Assembly: GCA_030683705.1 (NCBI GenBank)
Contig: JAUXPP010000057.1
Location: 1-64,000 of the forward strand
Direction: 5' to 3'
Origin: Polaromonas sp.
GTDB taxonomy: Bacteria > Pseudomonadota > Gammaproteobacteria > Burkholderiales > Burkholderiaceae_C
DNA length: 64,000 bases
Under the pieces are notes generated by a model. That model was given only the letters and a program-made list of their open reading frames with translations. It did no database searches and was not told the DNA's origin. Made by a program: the position numbers and the translations under genes. Below, one piece after another: positions 62,449 to 64,000 of this stretch. The first letter of the stretch is position 1. Each line of letters starts with the position of its first letter.

Positions 62449-62922
62449 ATGCCTTTACCAAGTCCCTCCAATCCAGGGGGTTACCAGATCGGCGAGGCCG
62501 CGCGGCAAAGCGGCGTCAGTCCTGCCAACATCCGTTTTTATGAGAAGGAAAACCTGCTCAGCCCCCATGGGCGGGGCGAGAACAGCTATCGTTTATATAG
62601 CGACGGTGATGTGCACCAGCTGCGTTTCATCCGCCTGTGCCGGGCCATGGACATGTCGCTGGACGAGGTGCGCACCCTGCTGGGGCTGGACCTGAACACC
62701 AGGACGGATTGCGCAGCTGCACGCGAGGCGCTGGACGGGCACCTGGGCCATGTGCGCGCGCGGCTGACGGAGCTGAAGTCGCTGGAAAAGGACCTGAAGG
62801 CCTTGCGCGACCGCTGCGACGGCAGCGACACCCACTGCCACATCATTGAGGCCCTGCACCAACTGGCGGATCAGCAAGGCGCGACAAAGGCGGTGTCGGC
62901 ACCGAGGAAAAGGCACGTTTAA
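62449..62922 (+). CDS. MerR-family metal regulator (CadR-like)
   Basis: A 157-residue MerR regulator. The DNA-binding domain has YQIGEAARQSGVSPANIRFYEKENLL and SYRLYSDGDV. Cysteines at about 88 (RTDCAAARE), 122 and 129 (RCDGSDTHC) give the spacing of CadR-type Cd/Zn/Pb sensors as I recall it, with the terminal His-rich end (TDTHCHII-like). The real start is ATG 62449 (AAGG upstream), not the TTG at 62416 used by the ORF track. It diverges from the operon it should activate. Confidence 0.9.
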   Translation: MPLPSPSNPGGYQIGEAARQSGVSPANIRFYEKENLLSPHGRGENSYRLYSDGDVHQLRFIRLCRAMDMSLDEVRTLLGLDLNTRTDCAAAREALDGHLGHVRARLTELKSLEKDLKALRDRCDGSDTHCHIIEALHQLADQQGATKAVSAPRKRHV

Positions 62923-62988
62923 CCGGTGCGCCGCCGTTCGCCCCTGTCTATATGATCAATTGCCAAGCGCATCACTGAAGGAGTTGTC

Positions 62989-63606
62989 ATGGAATCCAAA
63001 TCGCATTGGGACGAGGTCTACAGCACCCGGTCGTCCGAGGCCGTGAGCTGGTACCAGCCGCACGCCACCCGGTCGCTGGAGATGATCCACGCCGTGGCCG
63101 CGGGCGAGTCGGCGCACATTGTCGATGTGGGCGGCGGCGCATCCAGCCTGGTGGACGACTTGCTGGCCGAGGGCATGACGAATGTGGGGGTGCTCGATAT
63201 TTCAGGGGCTGCGCTCGCGGTGGCGCGCCGCCGTCTGGGGCCGGAGCTGGCGTCGCGCGTGCGCTGGATGGAGGGCGATATCACCACCCTTGCGCTGGAA
63301 AAAGCCAGCATCGACATCTGGCACGACCGGGCGGTTTTCCACTTCCTCACGGACGCGGCGGACCGCGCGGCTTACGTGGCGCAGGTCCGTCATGCGGTCC
63401 GGCCGGGCGGCCATGTCATCGTGGCCGCGTTCGGACCCGACGGACCCCTCGAGTGCAGCGGCTTGCCGGTCGTCCGTTATGCACCGGATGCCCTGCATGC
63501 CCAGTTCGGCGGCGCATTCGAATTGATCGAGCATGTGAAGGAAGACCACCACACGCCTTCCGGGCTGGTGCAGCATTTTGTGTACTGCCACTGCGTGATG
63601 CACTGA
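62989..63606 (+). CDS. Class I SAM-dependent methyltransferase
   Basis: A 205-residue methyltransferase with the SAM motif HIVDVGGGASSLVDDLL (residues 40-56), the acidic GVLDISGAAL strand, EGDITTL and DIWHDRAVFHFLTDAADRAAYVAQV. The start WESKSHWDEVYSTR-like region (SHWDEVYSTRSSEAVSWYQPH) is typical of small-molecule methyltransferases of the thiopurine/chalcogen type, some of which methylate tellurite or selenite. The substrate is open. An AAGGAG Shine-Dalgarno precedes it, 66 nt after the MerR gene. Confidence 0.85.
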   Translation: MESKSHWDEVYSTRSSEAVSWYQPHATRSLEMIHAVAAGESAHIVDVGGGASSLVDDLLAEGMTNVGVLDISGAALAVARRRLGPELASRVRWMEGDITTLALEKASIDIWHDRAVFHFLTDAADRAAYVAQVRHAVRPGGHVIVAAFGPDGPLECSGLPVVRYAPDALHAQFGGAFELIEHVKEDHHTPSGLVQHFVYCHCVMH

Positions 63607-63641
63607 GCCTGCAGATCATGCGCGATTGCGGGTCCTAGAAC

Positions 63642-64000
63642 ATGAGAGCGCTGGCGCATCCCGGCGTGCTGGCCACCTTGCTGGCGGCGGCCCTCTTTGG
63701 CGCCGGCACGCCACTGGCCAAGTTGCTGCTCGCGCAGACCAGTCCCTGGTTGCTGGCTGCCTTGCTGTACCTGGGCTCAGGCGTGGGCCTGTTCGGTTTG
63801 CGGGTGCTGCGCAAGGCGCCATCGCTTGAACTCCCGCCTGGTCAGGGAAAGTGGCTGGCCGGCGCTGTGCTGGCCGGTGGCATGGCCGGTCCGGTGTTGC
63901 TGATGGTGGGGCTGTCCGGCATGCCGGCATCGAGTGCCTCATTGCTTCTGAATGCCGAGGGCGTGTTGACCGCCCTCATCGCCTGGTGTGTCTTTCGCGA
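63642..64000 (+). CDS. EamA-family (DMT) permease, 5' part only
   Basis: An open frame from ATG 63642 runs to the window edge without a stop and is missing from the ORF track. It encodes MRALAHPGVLATLLAAALFGAGTPLAKLLL, a GSGVGLFGLRVL helix and later PVLLMVGLSGMPASSASLLLNAEGV, the first-half pattern of EamA drug/metabolite transporters. At least 119 residues are present. Substrate unknown. Confidence 0.82.
   Translation, partial: MRALAHPGVLATLLAAALFGAGTPLAKLLLAQTSPWLLAALLYLGSGVGLFGLRVLRKAPSLELPPGQGKWLAGAVLAGGMAGPVLLMVGLSGMPASSASLLLNAEGVLTALIAWCVFR

Noticed and set aside
62585-62601. GCTATCGTTTATATAGC matches the dispersed palindrome.
   Set aside because: It encodes SYRLYS, a protein motif conserved in MerR regulators, so the match is probably coincidental and I did not count it.

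Overview
The window is GC-rich DNA, almost certainly from the chromosome of a betaproteobacterium of the family Comamonadaceae (Polaromonas/Rhodoferax/Variovorax-like). The evidence is the gene content and order (perM-type permease/hda/HAD/pcnB/folK, SorAB, DUF1415, DUF1631), Entner-Doudoroff genes, TRAP transport, and intergenic repeat families whose spurious peptides I recognise from that family. The taxonomic call is inference, not a database result. I saw no phage, insertion sequence, CRISPR array, rRNA or tRNA.

Layout. 1-6.7 kb is housekeeping: the end of an AI-2E-type permease, hda, a HAD phosphatase, pcnB, folK, pdxH, a MobA/MocA-like nucleotidyltransferase, sodC, chaC and an OmpA-domain protein. 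6.7-9.2 kb is edd-eda, preceded by a HexR-like operator. 9.24-10.34 kb has no convincing gene and is filled by two tandem copies of a ~410-bp multi-hairpin element. 10.3-15.5 kb carries gloA, a transglutaminase-like protein, a PaaI-type thioesterase divergent from a marR-MFS-MATE efflux operon. 15.5-22.9 kb is a stress/redox locus: SorAB sulfite dehydrogenase beside an ECF sigma/anti-sigma pair (minus strand), facing two small exported proteins, a second ECF sigma/anti-sigma pair, a Tat-exported beta-propeller and a DUF305 protein. Three promoters in this locus share GGAATRA-N16-STCTWM.

22.9-34.4 kb is a sugar-acid catabolic island. An SDR dehydrogenase, DgoA, DgoK and an IlvD/Edd-family dehydratase lie divergent from a FadR-type regulator, which is followed by a complete TRAP transporter, two enolase-superfamily dehydratases, gluconokinase and a cupin. 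The likely logic is import of a hexonate or hexarate, dehydration to a 2-keto-3-deoxy acid, phosphorylation and aldol cleavage. 34.4-42.4 kb is mixed: an NAD(P)-binding protein, rhlE, ettA, DUF1415, DUF1631 and an orphan TAXI protein.

42.4-62.4 kb is one long minus-strand metal/cation block. It holds a CaCA exchanger and a P2-type ATPase behind an FNR-like box, a MerT/MerP-like pair, an outer-membrane protein, CusF, DUF411, a cupredoxin, a Spy-like protein, a multicopper oxidase, two outer-membrane factors, an HME-RND pump with an adaptor carrying an extra N-terminal domain, a His-rich protein, a CDF transporter and a second transglutaminase-like protein. Two paralogous secreted proteins with a CxxCxxCxxC motif also sit here. 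A CadR-like MerR regulator reads divergently at 62.4 kb. The window ends with a methyltransferase and the start of an EamA permease.

A 17-bp palindrome, GCTAT-N7-ATAGC and variants, recurs about nine times. Five copies lie inside genes, two of them in signal-peptide coding sequence.
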